64,000 nt of DNA, from NCBI GenBank assembly GCA_030268105.1, contig BSDZ01000078.1, forward strand, positions 2,159,001 to 2,223,000. The letters are read 5' to 3'. Under the pieces are notes generated by a model. That model was not told the DNA's origin, searched no databases, and worked only from the letters and a program-made list of their open reading frames with translations. The first letter of the stretch is position 1, and each line of letters begins with the position of its first letter. Of the stretch, positions 1 to 11,369 are shown one piece after another. Origin of the DNA: Volvox africanus (Eukaryota > Chlorophyta > Chlorophyceae > Chlamydomonadales > Volvocaceae). Position numbers and translations under genes: made by a program.

Positions 1-447
1 ACTCAGCGTTAAGCCCAGCGGCACACCCTGGATCAAATACAACAACACCAGAAGCGCCAGGTTGCCAAACTCCTGCCATACGGTCGGTTGGTCAGCTCGG
101 CGGCGATGGGCGTGCACGTGGACGTGGTCGTGCGCAGCGGCGGGCTCGCCGTCAGCATCATACTGTAGCCGGCACAAGTCGTCCAAGTTGCCTCCCGGGC
201 CGACGAGGTGCACATCTGCTTTGCCTATGCTGTCAATGCAGAACCGCGTTTCACCATGGACGGTAGAGGCGACATTTGTACTGCGATCGTTAGCCAAGCG
301 GGAGGCTTCGATGATGTCGTCAGTGGTGGTGGTGGTAGGAACGGCAGGTCGCAGGTCACTAAATGCCGTGTCAACGAGGTTGTCGGGAGATGGAGAGTCG
401 CCGCTGACCTGGGAGTTTCTGTACTTGCTGCGCGTTATGGGCGCCAT
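1..447 (-). CDS. Acetyl-CoA transporter (SLC33A1/AT-1 family), N-terminal part, cut by window edge
   Basis: This reading frame starts with ATG at 447 (an in-frame TGA lies seven codons upstream) and runs without a stop to base 1, giving 149 residues. The first ~125 residues are a hydrophilic, probably cytosolic tail rich in Thr, Asp and His. They are followed by a membrane segment reading NLALLVLLYLIQGVPLGLTL at about residues 129-148. The LQG(I/V)PLGL-type sequence is the hallmark of transmembrane helix 1 in the acetyl-CoA transporter AT-1/SLC33A1. That MFS-like ER membrane protein brings acetyl-CoA into the ER lumen. The rest of the protein lies outside the window. The family call rests on this one motif and its position just after an N-terminal tail. 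Another MFS-like transporter cannot be fully excluded. Confidence 0.72.
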   Translation of the reverse strand, partial: MAPITRSKYRNSQVSGDSPSPDNLVDTAFSDLRPAVPTTTTTDDIIEASRLANDRSTNVASTVHGETRFCIDSIGKADVHLVGPGGNLDDLCRLQYDADGEPAAAHDHVHVHAHRRRADQPTVWQEFGNLALLVLLYLIQGVPLGLTLS

Positions 448-2476
448 TGCGTTGGATGATCCCAATCACCCAAAAATACAAACCAAGACAGCCGTCACCG
501 CGGCGCCGGGGGAGGTACCTCCCAGGTGCTGGACACGCACTGCCGTTGCTGCCCTACGGCAGGAAGAGCCTGGGTTCAACTGTAAATAAAATCGGAGGCC
601 TGGCCTATGCCTATGCCTGGTCGTCTCCTTGCGTGCGCGCTGTCCAAGCTTGGGGCGGCTTGCTGCCCTTGCTGGGGCACTCGTCCTTTCCGCGCTCCGC
701 TGCGGTGCGCTGTCCCTCAATACAGGCCGCCAGTAGCTCAGCCTTACCCTCGCACCGCGGCGGCACGTATGCTCCAATGCGTGTGGCGTTTGTAGTGCCA
801 ACGCAGTCCTCGAGGTCGGCGACTGCGGGCAATAAGGCGATCTGCGTTTCGCGTGTCCGGAAACCCCATCATGTGCAGCCCTGACGCAGGCGGAGATTAG
901 TACACACCTTCTTTGGGGCAAATTCCAGTGAACAGGCACCAGCCGGCTTTGCTCGTCAAATGCCGGCAGACAAACTGTGCGTAAATGGATGTGGCTGTCA
1001 GTCGTTACAAGAATGCCGAGGTCGTTAAGACTTCCGACTCACTTGGTGATCACGCGGATGACGACGCTGACATTCAGACAACGCTCTAAATATTTGGTTA
1101 CAAGACATGAAGGAGCAAGCCACTGTAATCAAATTGTGGTCCACGATCAAGGTCGCCAAGACAGGTCCCCTTATGATAAGCGGAAATGTCCGGTGCCATA
1201 CGCAGTGGTAACCAAACAACCATCAAAGGTCAGAAGAAACCTTTTAAAATAAAGAGACGTCACGTACCCCGCGCGTACGGCGTTTCCTAATCTGCGGGCA
1301 ACTGTCACTCTGACAGCCTTCCATAGTTCCATTTCCAGAGTAAACGTTGCCGAGGTTGCAGGCATGAAGAAAGCTTGAAAATCTTCGCAACTACTCTTTT
1401 CCGATCCACTTCGACATCTATTGCACGTACGCGTACCCGGGTCTATTCCGTTCCTTAGACCTCCTTCCGGGCCGTGTCTACTTCGCCCTCAGTATAGCCC
1501 CCCCTCTTCCCACTCAAGTCTATTGCAATACAGAAGTTCCAAATACGGACGGCATTTCGGACCAGTAATCTCTTTCCTAGCTCTGTAAAGCTTTGTGGAC
1601 AAGCTTTGTGAAGCTTGCCAAAGGCTGCCGATGACAATCACTAAAAACACCGTGACTACTACGATCCTCACACAACCTCCCTGCGGAAAATGCGGGATTG
1701 GAAACTGGGCCTTGTGCAGCACCAAGGCGGAGTCACCTGTCACCTGTTGCGAAGACTGAAATGGCCAGGCGCATGCCAGCGCTGCACGTACCTGCACATA
1801 CCGCCCACCCCACTTTGCAAGGAGATTTGGGTTCCTAAGAGAGAACCTGAACCCGAGAATCGGCCGACACGCATGGACATGGAATGGGGTAATGAACCAC
1901 GGAGATAAGGATATAGGCCTGCAACACGTTAAATACATCTCAAAGCGCCGCACCATGCTTGGCCGCACATGTCCTACAGACAATTTAATACTTCTTAGCT
2001 TTAATACCCTAAGCCCAAACCTCATTTACACGCCAATTGTGATAGTCGATCAAAGCGCTTGCATTTAGTGCAGCCCAACAATCCTGACGCGTGCCGCATT
2101 CAAGTGGGTGTCTGCTGCCCCGCTACCCACATCCGCACCTTGTTGGGGTTTATGTCATAGCACCACCTACATCATCCTGACGCCCACAAACCCCCGGGAC
2201 ATTGGTGCACCAACCCAACGCCTTTTGACCTTCCGGTGATTGCATCTTCATCACCACCGACTTATATTGCCTGGATTGGCCCAGCCCTGCTGACCCATGG
2301 TACGCCATAGTCAGCATATTGAGCCATCGTCATCGTGTACGGCTATCGACAGCTCATGAAGTTAACGGCGGCCATTGGGCGCACACTTCGCAGGCCTATA
2401 TTCATTCGCTGAGCACCATATTTCACTTTTCCCCCCATGTCATTTACTTATGATACCAGCGCTGCGTGTGATAATA
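448..2476. other. Intergenic region, one weak exon candidate
   Basis: I see no convincing gene in these 2 kb between two minus-strand genes. The best candidate is a minus-strand stretch at 1489-1680. It is preceded by a plausible acceptor (TTTTCCGCAG) and encodes one hydrophobic segment (RIVVVTVFLVIVIGSLW) followed by a basic stretch and a stop. No partner exon was recognised, so it is not called as a gene. Confidence 0.3.
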
Positions 2477-3638
2477 TTACCTATCACGCAATCGGGCAGC
2501 CTGCTGCCGCTGGCCTCCCTGTCCGCCGCCGCCGGGCCCCTCCCCTTGGCCAGTAACGCGCATCTGCTCCTGCAGTTCCTTATAATCTTCCGGATCCATT
2601 TTCATTCGAGGGAAGACCACGATGGCGAAGACGGAGACGATGATCATGAGGCCGTATGGACTTTTGACGAAGCTCCACACGTCGAATGGCTTGCGCCTTT
2701 CATAGTAGAGCGCCTCGCTGGCGGGTCGGATCATAAGCGGGCTGTGCAACACCTGCCAAGTTGGCGGGGTCGTTGTCGAGTGGCGTGCAGCGGGAAGGAA
2801 CATAGAATACATTGCACGTGTAGGGTGTAGGGAAGAGGCAGATCAGTGGCATGGGCTTTAGTTGCCAACATGTTTTCCCAAGCGTAACCTCATATTACTG
2901 CAGCCCTCATTTTTCCCTCTCCCTCGTCGCACCAGGTGGCGGTTGTGACTAAGGGATGCGCGCACCAGCATTCCTTTGCGACTGATCTCCACGCGGATCT
3001 GTCCACATTGTCACAATATTGCAGTTAGAGAAGCAAGGAAAGGAGAGACCTTTACAGCGACAATTAAGACGACGGCAACACGCAATCCAGTCTTAAAACA
3101 AACGGCCAGCTCGCAGACCAGAAAACCTAGGGCTAGTTGAACCTAGAGCAACCCATTTCTTCGGGAAGTCAAAAGGCAACGGCGGACAAAGGCACGTAGG
3201 AATGCGGAGGGCTACACCTTCCAGCCAGTCGCACTGAACGACAGCTGACATGCGTGGACCAGCCGTGCGCACCCATAAAATCTTGTAGTGTGTGAAGATT
3301 GTGTGCAACGAGTTCCGAAGCGCCATAATTCCCATGCAGAGCGTGTCCGCATCGCGCGGCATAACGTACGGGAGTTCAAATGCTGCTCTTGGCTCCCACG
3401 TGCATGGCACTAGCTGCACCAGATCCCTGTCCAACCTCGCCCTGGGATTAGTGTAGTAGCTATGCTGGCTTGGGACTTACCTCGGGAAAGATAAGGGATA
3501 AATGGAAGGGTTGCAGGAGGTGCACACCAGGTGATACGTCGGTGAGCGTGAACGTGCCGTCGCTGCCAACAAAAGTACGAACTTGCTCCCCGTATGCTGT
3601 GTGCAGGAATACTACTGTGCTCGAATGGTTCATCACCG
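2477..3638 (-). CDS. EMC7: ER membrane protein complex subunit 7 (EMC7), three 3' exons; first exon not found
   Basis: Exons in order of transcription are 3638-3481, 2998-2933 and 2752-2477. Intron phases agree at both junctions (donors GTAAGT and GTGCGA, acceptors GGACAG and TTGGCAG). The protein has a small beta-sandwich (QVRTFVGSDGTFTLTDVSPG, then IRVEISRKG) followed by LVLHSPL and a YYERRKPFDVWSFVKSPYG motif. Next comes one membrane helix (LMIIVSVFAIVVF) and the PRMKMDPEDYKELQEQM tail. The YYE-(R)-PF-KSP-G-helix-DPE order is that of plant EMC7. EMC7 is the luminal/membrane subunit of the EMC insertase, which places tail-anchored and multipass proteins in the ER membrane. The C-terminus is Gly/Gln-rich. 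Exon 3638-3481 begins in phase 1, so at least one upstream exon with the signal peptide must lie in about 3640-4360. I could not locate it. Confidence 0.85.
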
Positions 3639-4362
3639 CTGCAGTAGAGAATGCATAACACGCAAGATAACTGTCCTTATCTGCCGTCTGATAACTCTCT
3701 GCGGAGAAAATTTTCAAGAACGCATTGCTTACAAGGTATGATGACTTTTCCTCTAATCACGCCAGATTGATCCGCGCACACAATCCTGCATGGCAGACAG
3801 AGAGGTCGTGGCGGCAAATAGGGCAAGAATATAGGAACGTTACGTAACATACCCTAATAACATTAGTAAGAAAGCAATTATTAAATGCTCCATATTATAA
3901 ACCTTCCAGAAAGTTTATTTCAAGTCCTGACACGCTGATAGTCTGGCTTGGCCTTGATCCGTCTTAATTTGTAAATAAATTGCCTATTGGGACATCATAT
4001 GTATCGCATTCCAGTAAAAATGTTTTCAGCATACGGCTTAGCAATATAGCCACATAGTACAGGATGAGGTAGTTGCCTTGGACGGTTTGAAAGTACGAGT
4101 CCCAACAACGTTACAAACAATCAATGCTTCAATGGCCACTTGACGAGCTGGTTAACATAGGAAACATATTCTCCTCGACAACCAGGGTAATAAAGCCCAA
4201 GTCTTTATTACAGAATCAGTTCCAAAGCGTTAAGGATGCTCCGCATCATAGCATCAGCGACCAAGTGTGACGCTCAATAGCCTTAGTGAATGTTCATATC
4301 ATTAATTTGAATTTGTTTTGATAGGCGTTCTTAAAAAGGAACCTATTTTGATTGTTTAAGCT
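3639..4362. promoter_or_regulatory. Divergent 5' region between EMC7 and SWEET
   Basis: This AT-rich stretch of about 720 bp separates the minus-strand EMC7 exons from the plus-strand SWEET start. It must hold the missing first exon of EMC7 and probably both promoters, because the two genes are transcribed away from each other. I see no clear TATA element or other specific site. The role is inferred from gene layout only. Confidence 0.35.
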
Positions 4363-6542
4363 ATGGGTGTCTTCACGGAGACCGTTGTGCCAATTTTTGG
4401 CAACATCTTGGCAACGGCCATGCTTTTATCTCCATTCCCAGCAGTGCTTCGTTTGCGGCAAACGGGAAAGCTCGGGGTGAGGCTGGGGGATGGCTGGGAG
4501 GGCCACTGTTTTATCACCGCCACCGTTGCAAACCACGCAGGCGCCCCTCTGTCCGTGTTCCCTTTTGGCATGTTCCTGCTCTAATGTAGGACGTGAATCC
4601 GCTTCCATACCCAATGACATGTATCAACGGGGCAGGATGGATTGCATATGGCTACGCCACTGCAAACCCCTACATCTTCCCAGCAAACATAACCGGCTTC
4701 CTGGCGGGCATGTTCTTCACCACGACTGCCTTCTCTTGTGCGACACGAAAGGTGAGGACTACCTAGCGCATAATTACATGGGGAGGCATCTGCGTAGTTG
4801 GATGTGTAGGAGCATTGGGAAGTGCGCCTGACAAAGCGTAAGTGGGAGGTTGGCAGGAATGCGCGTTCAACACCATTGAGCCTCCCATCTGGATGCGTGG
4901 CCATCTATGTCATGCACCACAGCTTTACACACACCCCACTTTTCCAGTATCATTATTCGCTTATTGTTGCATGGGTATTTGGCTTTCCCGTCGCACGGCG
5001 TTGGCCCTCTTGGTTTCCCATCCCTTCAATCCCACACATACCCACCAGTGCCGTTGGCTGCCCGGATTGCCCACAGCTTCAAGACATGATTGCAGCGTTG
5101 CTGATAGCAGGCTCAGGCTACTTCATCATGCTGGGTTTGATCTCGTGCTTCGGGCTGAGCCAGGAGTCGTCGCAGCGGATGTGGTGAGGGAGCCTGGAGG
5201 GAAACAGGAAGGGCTATGCACAGGGCATATAAGGAGGTAACCGTGCTTTCGACCCAGATCGGGCGTGGGTCACACTTACCCCATGTGCTGGGCAGCCAAC
5301 GGCACTGGTGGGTATGTGTGGGATTGAAGGGATGGGAAACCAAGAGGGCCAACGCCGTGCGACGGGAAAGCCAAATACCCATGCAACAATAAGCGAATAA
5401 TGATACTGGAAAAGTGGGGTGTGTGTAAAGCTGTGGTGCATGACATGAATGGGTCAGGTACCCCATTCCTCGTTCCCGACCTGATACTGGTGCTCAATCC
5501 AGGGGCACCAGTGCGGTGGTGATCCTGATGTGCTACTACGTGGTGCCATTGTCCACGATGGTCGCCATTGTTCGCACCCGTAATGCCGCCTCCATCTACC
5601 TGCCGCTGGCCGCCACTGCTATCGCCAACGGCACCATGTGGACCATCTACGGGTTTGCGGTCAAGGTAACAGCAGCCGGGGGGGGAGAGGATGTGCGTAA
5701 CCAAGGCCTTCCAACAGCATTTCCAATACACACCCTGTGAAAGCCCAGATGAAGAACCTAGAAGAAGAGAGCACCAGCACTGAACACGGTACTGGTACAT
5801 GGGCGTCGACGCCGACTTCGCCGCCTTACCTGTGGTGGACGATAAGGAGCATCTCGCCATGCTCGCCTGGCACTTCTGCTAGGAGTCCTAAACTGAGAGA
5901 AATGAGTTGTTATTCCATGGTGTAAAAGCCTAGCTGGATGATCCAAGAGCATAACGGCGTAAATGTGGGAGGTTTACCTGCGCAGTTACGTGACTTCCTT
6001 CGTGTCCTGGTCCTGGTCCTGGTCCACAGGACATCAACCTTTGGTTGCCTAACCTCTTCGGTGCCATCATCGGCACCTTACAGTTGGTGTTGCGTTTGTT
6101 GTACGGGGCGGGTTCGGATAGCAACGACCCGGTGGCGGCGCGTGGCGACGAGGAGGCAGCCGCAGCTTTCACCATCGTGCATAAGGCCAGGTGCGGGTGT
6201 AAGCCAGGTCTGCGCTATCTTCTGCAAGGTATGCAAGCAAAATTCGTGCAAGGCATATACACACGGCCGTGACAAGTTATTACCCCCGGACCTGCACCTC
6301 GCAGTGAAGCACCCCAGGTGGAAACGCGGTTGGATTCATCCTCCAACCTGCTTATACCCGGGCTGGAAGGCAGCTCGGGGCGTAGAATTGGAAGCGGAGG
6401 TAGAGGGGAGCCGCGGCCGAGCGTGGACGGAGGCAACACAGGTACCAATACCACCATGATCCCCACCACCATCACCACTCTTACCAGCAGCAACACCAAC
6501 GGCGTCGCCACTGTATCGGTCTCCAGTGGCACAACTTCATGA
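4363..6542 (+). CDS. SWEET (MtN3/saliva) sugar transporter, six exons
   Basis: The exons are 4363-4476, 4590-4751, 5077-5183, 5503-5665, 6030-6190 and 6305-6542. All phases agree and the model closes at 314 residues. ATG 4363 is preceded by an in-frame TAA two codons upstream. Both MtN3 triple-helix repeats are visible. Repeat 1 shows VVPIFGNILATAMLLSPFPA, then DVNPLPYP, GWIAYG and NPYIFPANITGF. Repeat 2 shows VVPLSTMVAIVRTRNAASIY, NGTMWTIYGFAVK, then DINLWLPNLFGAIIGTLQ. The Pro residues at the inner gate and the Asn residues of the sugar pocket are in place. SWEETs are seven-helix uniporters that move mono- or disaccharides across the plasma membrane or vacuole. The last exon is a Ser/Thr/Gly-rich cytosolic tail. 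Exon 3 lies in the loop of a large inverted repeat. Confidence 0.9.
4907..5063 (+). repeat. Left arm of a 157-bp perfect inverted repeat in SWEET intron 2
   Basis: By eye this arm matches the reverse complement of 5290-5446 without a mismatch. It ends 13 bp before exon 3 of the SWEET gene. Because the arms are palindromic copies, they produce identical spurious reading frames on opposite strands, which are not genes. Confidence 0.93.
5290..5446 (-). repeat. Right arm of the 157-bp perfect inverted repeat in SWEET intron 3
   Basis: This is the reverse-complement partner of 4907-5063. The 226-bp loop between the arms holds the whole of SWEET exon 3 (5077-5183). The perfect identity suggests either a recent duplication or continued gene conversion. 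Confidence 0.93.
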
Positions 6543-7086
6543 CCGCCGTCAAATTCCGGCTATCAGAGGGGTGGCGGGGGACCGTGGGACTGTTCTGACC
6601 CACACATAGCCCATGCAGGTGTGCTAGGGAGGAGGAAAGACAGTGGTAGAAAGACTCATCATGTCTGATTGCAGCCGCGGTTGCTGGTCTGACATGTGGG
6701 GCAAGGGCGTTGCTCTTGCGGCAAGACAGCTTAACGGTGTGAACTGTCGGCGGCAGTGTAAGGGGGGCTGTACCCGAGTTGAGTGCTGTCGCACAGCTGG
6801 ATATGAAACCCTGCATTTGTGTGGCGCTCCTGCACAGGGAAATGCGTAACGTAACGCAAGGTGTCCGTCTATCCGCGATCCCGTCCACTCCGGTTCTGGG
6901 TTAGGTAATGCAGTGGCAATAGTTCGGCATCGGGGACCAGCATGCAGTTGGAAATGAAGGTGAAGGTTCCGCAATTTGTGAGACAGGTCAGCGGAGTTGA
7001 TTAGGACCGATAGCTTTATGTGGCCAGGGGTACGGTGTTGCCCGCGCATCAGTGTAAGGAGTGGTCATCTCAGGGGTCATCACATG
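6543..7086. other. SWEET 3' flank, no gene seen
   Basis: This stretch holds the probable 3' UTR of the SWEET gene and intergenic DNA. Open frames here on both strands have no recognisable family features. Confidence 0.4.
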
Positions 7087-7380
7087 AGAAATATACTGCC
7101 AAGAGTGAGACAGGTTACGGCTCTCTATTGCTGGACGAGCAGGCGAGGAGTGAGTGAGGACCGAGCCAAGAGTGAGACGGGGTACGGCTCTCGGTTGCTG
7201 GTTGTAAAAGGCCCGAACGAGCGAGTTCAGCGGAGAGCCGTATCATGTCGGACGATTTGCAGGATATTTCGAGTAGATGACTGAACCGCGAGGTAGCGAG
7301 GTTATTCCAATGGCAGGCGCCGAAGTACCAGTGCAATATTGCTGCACAGAGATATTAAAATGCACCTCACTCTCACTCAT
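7087..7380 (+). repeat. Dispersed short repeat (MITE-like), copy A
   Basis: This is one of three copies of a non-coding element in the window; the others are at 46785-47041 and, inverted, at 50165-50385. The shared core includes GACGATTTGCAGGATATTTC, then CAATGGCAGGCGCCGAAGTA and CCAGTGCAATATTGCTGCA. The start carries AAGAGTGAGAC and the end CTCACTCTCACTCA, so the ends are short imperfect inverted repeats. Copy A has an internal duplication of the GAGTGAGAC...TACGGCTCT segment. The form suggests a non-autonomous DNA transposon. No tRNA-like promoter or poly-A tail typical of a SINE was seen. Confidence 0.7.
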
Positions 7381-8530
7381 TACACGCCTTCACACCGTTT
7401 GATATGCGATATATTTGCATCGAATTTTAGGGTACTGAGGCGCTGACAGTTAACAAATCATTCTTATTTGATTGCCGGATAGAGCTGCTGTGTATAGTGC
7501 ACTGCGCGATACAGTCACACGGAGGGGATAGCTTGTGAAGACGGGACCTGGTTCGAAGGCAATTCAGTTTCAGGACGGACGGCGCTGGCACTCACCTCAG
7601 GACCCCGAGACGCTGATGCGGGATCGCCTCGCCGTTCTGATGTTAGGTCCCTGGCACCGAATCGAAACCTTAGCAAGTGCACATAGCTGGATGGCGCGAA
7701 GCGGGCATGGGTGGCACAAACTACTTATTGCTGGATTTATGTCGGAAAAGAGCCATGTGGCATGTAGAGTTTATTTCCTGTTAATGTAATTGGTTGGAAT
7801 ATACAGGTAACCACGTCCCAAGAGAAGGAACACGCAACGATTATCCACTTCCCTTGCTGCTCATGGGAACTTGGGGGGATTTCGTCGAGCGATGACAAAT
7901 ATACTTTGTGGTATATTTGTATTGTAGATAAACAATATATATATATATATATTTATATACTTATATATTTACTTGTATTTACTTATATCTGTGAAATTAG
8001 CTCCCCTTCTATGGCTTCTCGTAGCAATGGATATACGATAACGAAACAAATGTTGGTGTCCCTCTGCTCATTCTTCTCAAGCTGGCTTAATGAATGTGGC
8101 AAAGTTCATGTTGGCAGCAGTTGGTCATCTGAACATTATGTACAAAGGAGGACTCGGACTCAGCATGCTACCGTACACCATCATGTTTAGGAACACCATC
8201 CTTTTCCGGTACCGATCAGCACACTTCAAGCTCGATTAGATGTGCCATAGGTATGCGCGACCGCCCTTAAGAATGCACGTCTTCATATGATTCGCAATTG
8301 CAGTTGCGGTGCAACCGAGCTGACAAATGCAAGCCTTGCTGGCGATACGGCTCTGGCGGGCTGCCTATCACAAATCACACATTTGCCAGATGGGTTTTAT
8401 CTAAGATACCCTGCGTGATTGACAACGTGTACAAAGCCAGCGGGGGATGTAGAAGGGTCCTGTTGTGCGCTTCCAGGGGCTTAGGAGCCCCAAACATATC
8501 CACGACATTTAGTGGTCTTAAGGAGCGTTT
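7381..8530. other. Intergenic, no gene seen
   Basis: Nothing convincing is coded here. A (TA)n tract lies at about 7937-7955 inside AT-rich sequence. Confidence 0.4.
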
Positions 8531-8570
8531 AGCGTCTTAGCGTCTTAGCGTCTTAGCGTCTTAGCGTCTT
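8531..8570 (+). repeat. Five tandem copies of an 8-bp unit
   Basis: The 8-bp unit AGCGTCTT is repeated five times without change, preceded by a degenerate copy (AGCGTTT). It is a simple microsatellite without spacers. Confidence 0.95.
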
Positions 8571-9649
8571 TCATATAGTTGACGAGTATATGAGAAACCT
8601 ATATAAAAGGACTATACGAAAGATGGGGAAGTGGCGTTTACGGATCTGTACGAGCGCCCCAAACAATGACCTGCGACGAAACACTTGATAAAGCAAGCTT
8701 GACTATCAATATTATTATATCATCAGGTTTAAATAAAAGACTTATTGTACGCCTCATATCGAATATTGGGTTTTGCTTGGGTCTAACCCCGTCAGTAGCA
8801 GCAGCCAGCATCAGCCTGCAGCACCGCGACGCGACGATGCCAACAAGTGCTGCCACCGCGCATATGCGGCTTTTTATAGTCGTTGTCATGACTTTGGCAG
8901 GTGACTCGGTTTATGTGTCAACTCCAGCCTCACTTTGCCGTGTCCGTCCTCTTTGAGTTGCTTGATGGCTCGGGACCCGGGAAGTGATAAGTATGACATC
9001 GTAATGCTGACCATTAGTATTTGAAACATATCAAAATGTTCCCGCAGTGCTGGCTGGTTCCGCCGTTGCATCAAAAGCCCGTCCCGGCCACGTGACATCG
9101 GAAACTTCTTTGGCGGAGTCTTCGGAATTGGATGTTGACGGAGAAGTGAGGCGTCAGTTATGTAAGTAATTTTAGCCAATTATGTCGGATACTGGATCCT
9201 CGGGCTCTGCAGCAATGCACGCAATAGAAAGTGTCGGATCGAGGTGCGAGCATGCAGCACGCGCCCTGGTACTTGTCCCACACAGTTCAACATACACACA
9301 TCACGGATCTGCTGCTTTAGTGGCATACATGTATTCCATGTGTCACTTAAAATTTTGAAATTGATGCATGCTCAACTTGGTCAGGTATGGGCATTGGCGC
9401 CTCACATGCTCGGCTATCGGCCCGAAGCAACAGTGATCTTGACTGCACATCGACCAAACCTAACTTTATACTGGAATTCTGAGAGCAACCCTCCCGCCCA
9501 GAGACGTCTCTGGCCAGTTGTTCAGCTGCATCCGTGGCGAGCTTATACATTCCCATATAGTGGCCTCCAAGGTTTGACTTGCATCTGAATAGCACATTCT
9601 GCCTTCCTGAGGTCTAGGTTGATGTTGCCTGCGTCCAGCACAACCTGCC
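8571..9649. other. Region upstream of the 714-bp repeats, no certain gene
   Basis: No exon could be assigned with confidence. If the repeat-borne terminal exons described at 9706-12459 belong to a gene, its earlier exons should lie here or further left on the plus strand. They were not identified. Confidence 0.35.
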
Positions 9650-9705
9650 AGCCTGTTCATAACGCGTGCCCTTTCCGCGTGGCTGTACCCATCTGCCTTC
9701 ATCAG

Positions 9706-9941
9706 TGGCCAAAAAGCCGCACAAGAAGCACCCCTCCCCGCCTAAGGGCCGCGGCCTGCTGGCGTCTGGAGCGTCCCTGGAGGAGAGCTCCCTGATCAGC
9801 GAATCATCTGTATTTGAAGCCGAGAATGAGGCAGTCACCAAGCGCCAGCTTAGTGAGTTGGGGTTTACGGATTTGTCAGCGGGCTTAGCTGGTAAGCGTC
9901 GCAGAATGCCCATGCCAAAAGCTACGGCTTTAATGCAATAG
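9706..9941 (+). CDS. Candidate alternative last exon, copy 1 (Lys/Pro-rich start)
   Basis: This is an open stretch after a good acceptor (CTGCCTTCATCAG) at 9705, ending in a stop at 9941. Read in phase 1 it gives V-AKKPHKKHPSPPKG, then an acidic/Ser segment (SLEESSLISESSVFEAENEA), then a basic end. Its first codons match the separate exon at 12329-12459, which also starts in phase 1 after an acceptor. A shared upstream exon ending in G would complete a Val codon in both. I do not recognise the protein, and no upstream exon was found. The open frame has no internal ATG start of its own. Confidence 0.4.
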
Positions 9942-10419
9942 TGCCAGCCGTATATATTACGATGCTATGGGTGATGGTGGTGTCTATTTTGTGGGAACTG
10001 ATATCCCCGTATGGAGCTGTGTTGCACCCTGTGATACAGTGGCGCGGATAGCTAGGGATGACCCAAGGCCACGGGGCCGAACCCCGTCGTCTAACACACA
10101 TAGGTTGATGTAAACGCGTAAGGATGCGCATCAATTCCGTCTGCCTTATGATGGATGGCGCTGCGTCACGGTTACGACCCGCCGCCAAAAAATAAGGAAA
10201 ATGGGCGGTAGTGCCGGGAAAATCAAAGAACCCCATCCGTCGGGTGCAAGTCGTAAGCTGTCATACTGGGTGCAAGGTACGCCCGAGGACGTTCACTGCA
10301 AGGGGGAAGGATTGAAACTTGCACCCCGGCATCACGCGCCATTGCGCCCTGTGTTACATTGCTAGCCTGTTCATAACGCGTGCCCTTTCCGCGTGGCTGT
10401 ACCCATCTGCCTTCATCAG

Positions 10420-10655
10420 TGGCCAAAAAGCCGCACAAGAAGCACCCCTCCCCGCCTAAGGGCCGCGGCCTGCTGGCGTCTGGAGCGTCTCTGGAGGAGA
10501 GCTCCCTGATCAGCGAATCATCTGTATTTGAAGCCGAGAATGAGGCAGTCACCAAGCGCCAGCTTAGTGAGTTGGGGTTTACGGATTTGTCAGCGGGCTT
10601 AGCTGGTAAGCGTCGCAGAATGCCCATGCCAAAAGCTACGGCTTTAATGCAATAG
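10420..10655 (+). CDS. Candidate alternative last exon, copy 2
   Basis: This is the second tandem copy of the exon at 9706-9941. The encoded residues are the same and one silent-type difference lies near the middle. The same acceptor is present at 10418-10419. Confidence 0.38.
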
Positions 10656-11133
10656 TGCCAGCCGTATATATTACGATGCTATGGGTGATGGTGGTGTCTA
10701 TTTTGTGGGAACTGATATCCCCGTATGGAGCTGTGTTGCACCCTGTGATACAGTGGCGCGGATAGCTAGGGATGACCCAAGGCCACGGGGCCGAACCCCG
10801 TCGTCTAACACACATAGGTTGATGTAAACGCGTAAGGATGCGCATCAATTCCGTCTGCCTTATGATGGATGGCGCTGCGTCACGGTTACGACCCGCCGCC
10901 AAAAAATAAGGAAAATGGGCGGTAGTGCCGGGAAAATCAAAGAACCCCATCCGTCGGGTGCAAGTCGTAAGCTGTCATACTGGGTGCAAGGTACGCCCGA
11001 GGACGTTCACTGCAAGGGGGAAGGATTGAAACTTGCACCCCGGCATCACGCGCCATTGCACCCTGTGTTACATTGCTAGCCTGTTCATAACGCGTGCCCT
11101 TTCCGCGTGGCTGTACCCATCTGCCTTCATCAG

Positions 11134-11369
11134 TGGCCAAAAAGCCGCACAAGAAGCACCCCTCCCCGCCTAAGGGCCGCGGCCTGCTGGCGTCTGGAGC
11201 GTCTCTGGAGGAGAGCTCCCTGATCAGCGAATCATCTGTATTTGAAGCCGAGAATGAGGCAGTCACCAAGCGCCAGCTTAGTGAGTTGGGGTTTACGGAT
11301 TTGTCAGCGGGCTTAGCTGGTAAGCGTCGCAGAATGCCCATGCCAAAAGCTACGGCTTTAATGCAATAG
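11134..11369 (+). CDS. Candidate alternative last exon, copy 3
   Basis: This is the third tandem copy of the exon at 9706-9941, with an intact acceptor and reading frame. Confidence 0.38.

Noticed and set aside
2375..2830. 151-codon open frame on the plus strand
   Set aside because: It is antisense to the last exon of EMC7, which has clear family motifs on the minus strand.
5276..5860. 194-codon open frame on the minus strand
   Set aside because: It crosses the right arm of the inverted repeat and is antisense to SWEET exon 4. The repeat arms give the same spurious peptide on both strands.
8531..8570. Possible CRISPR-like array
   Set aside because: The 8-bp units are directly adjacent without spacers, and the DNA is eukaryotic. 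It is a simple microsatellite.
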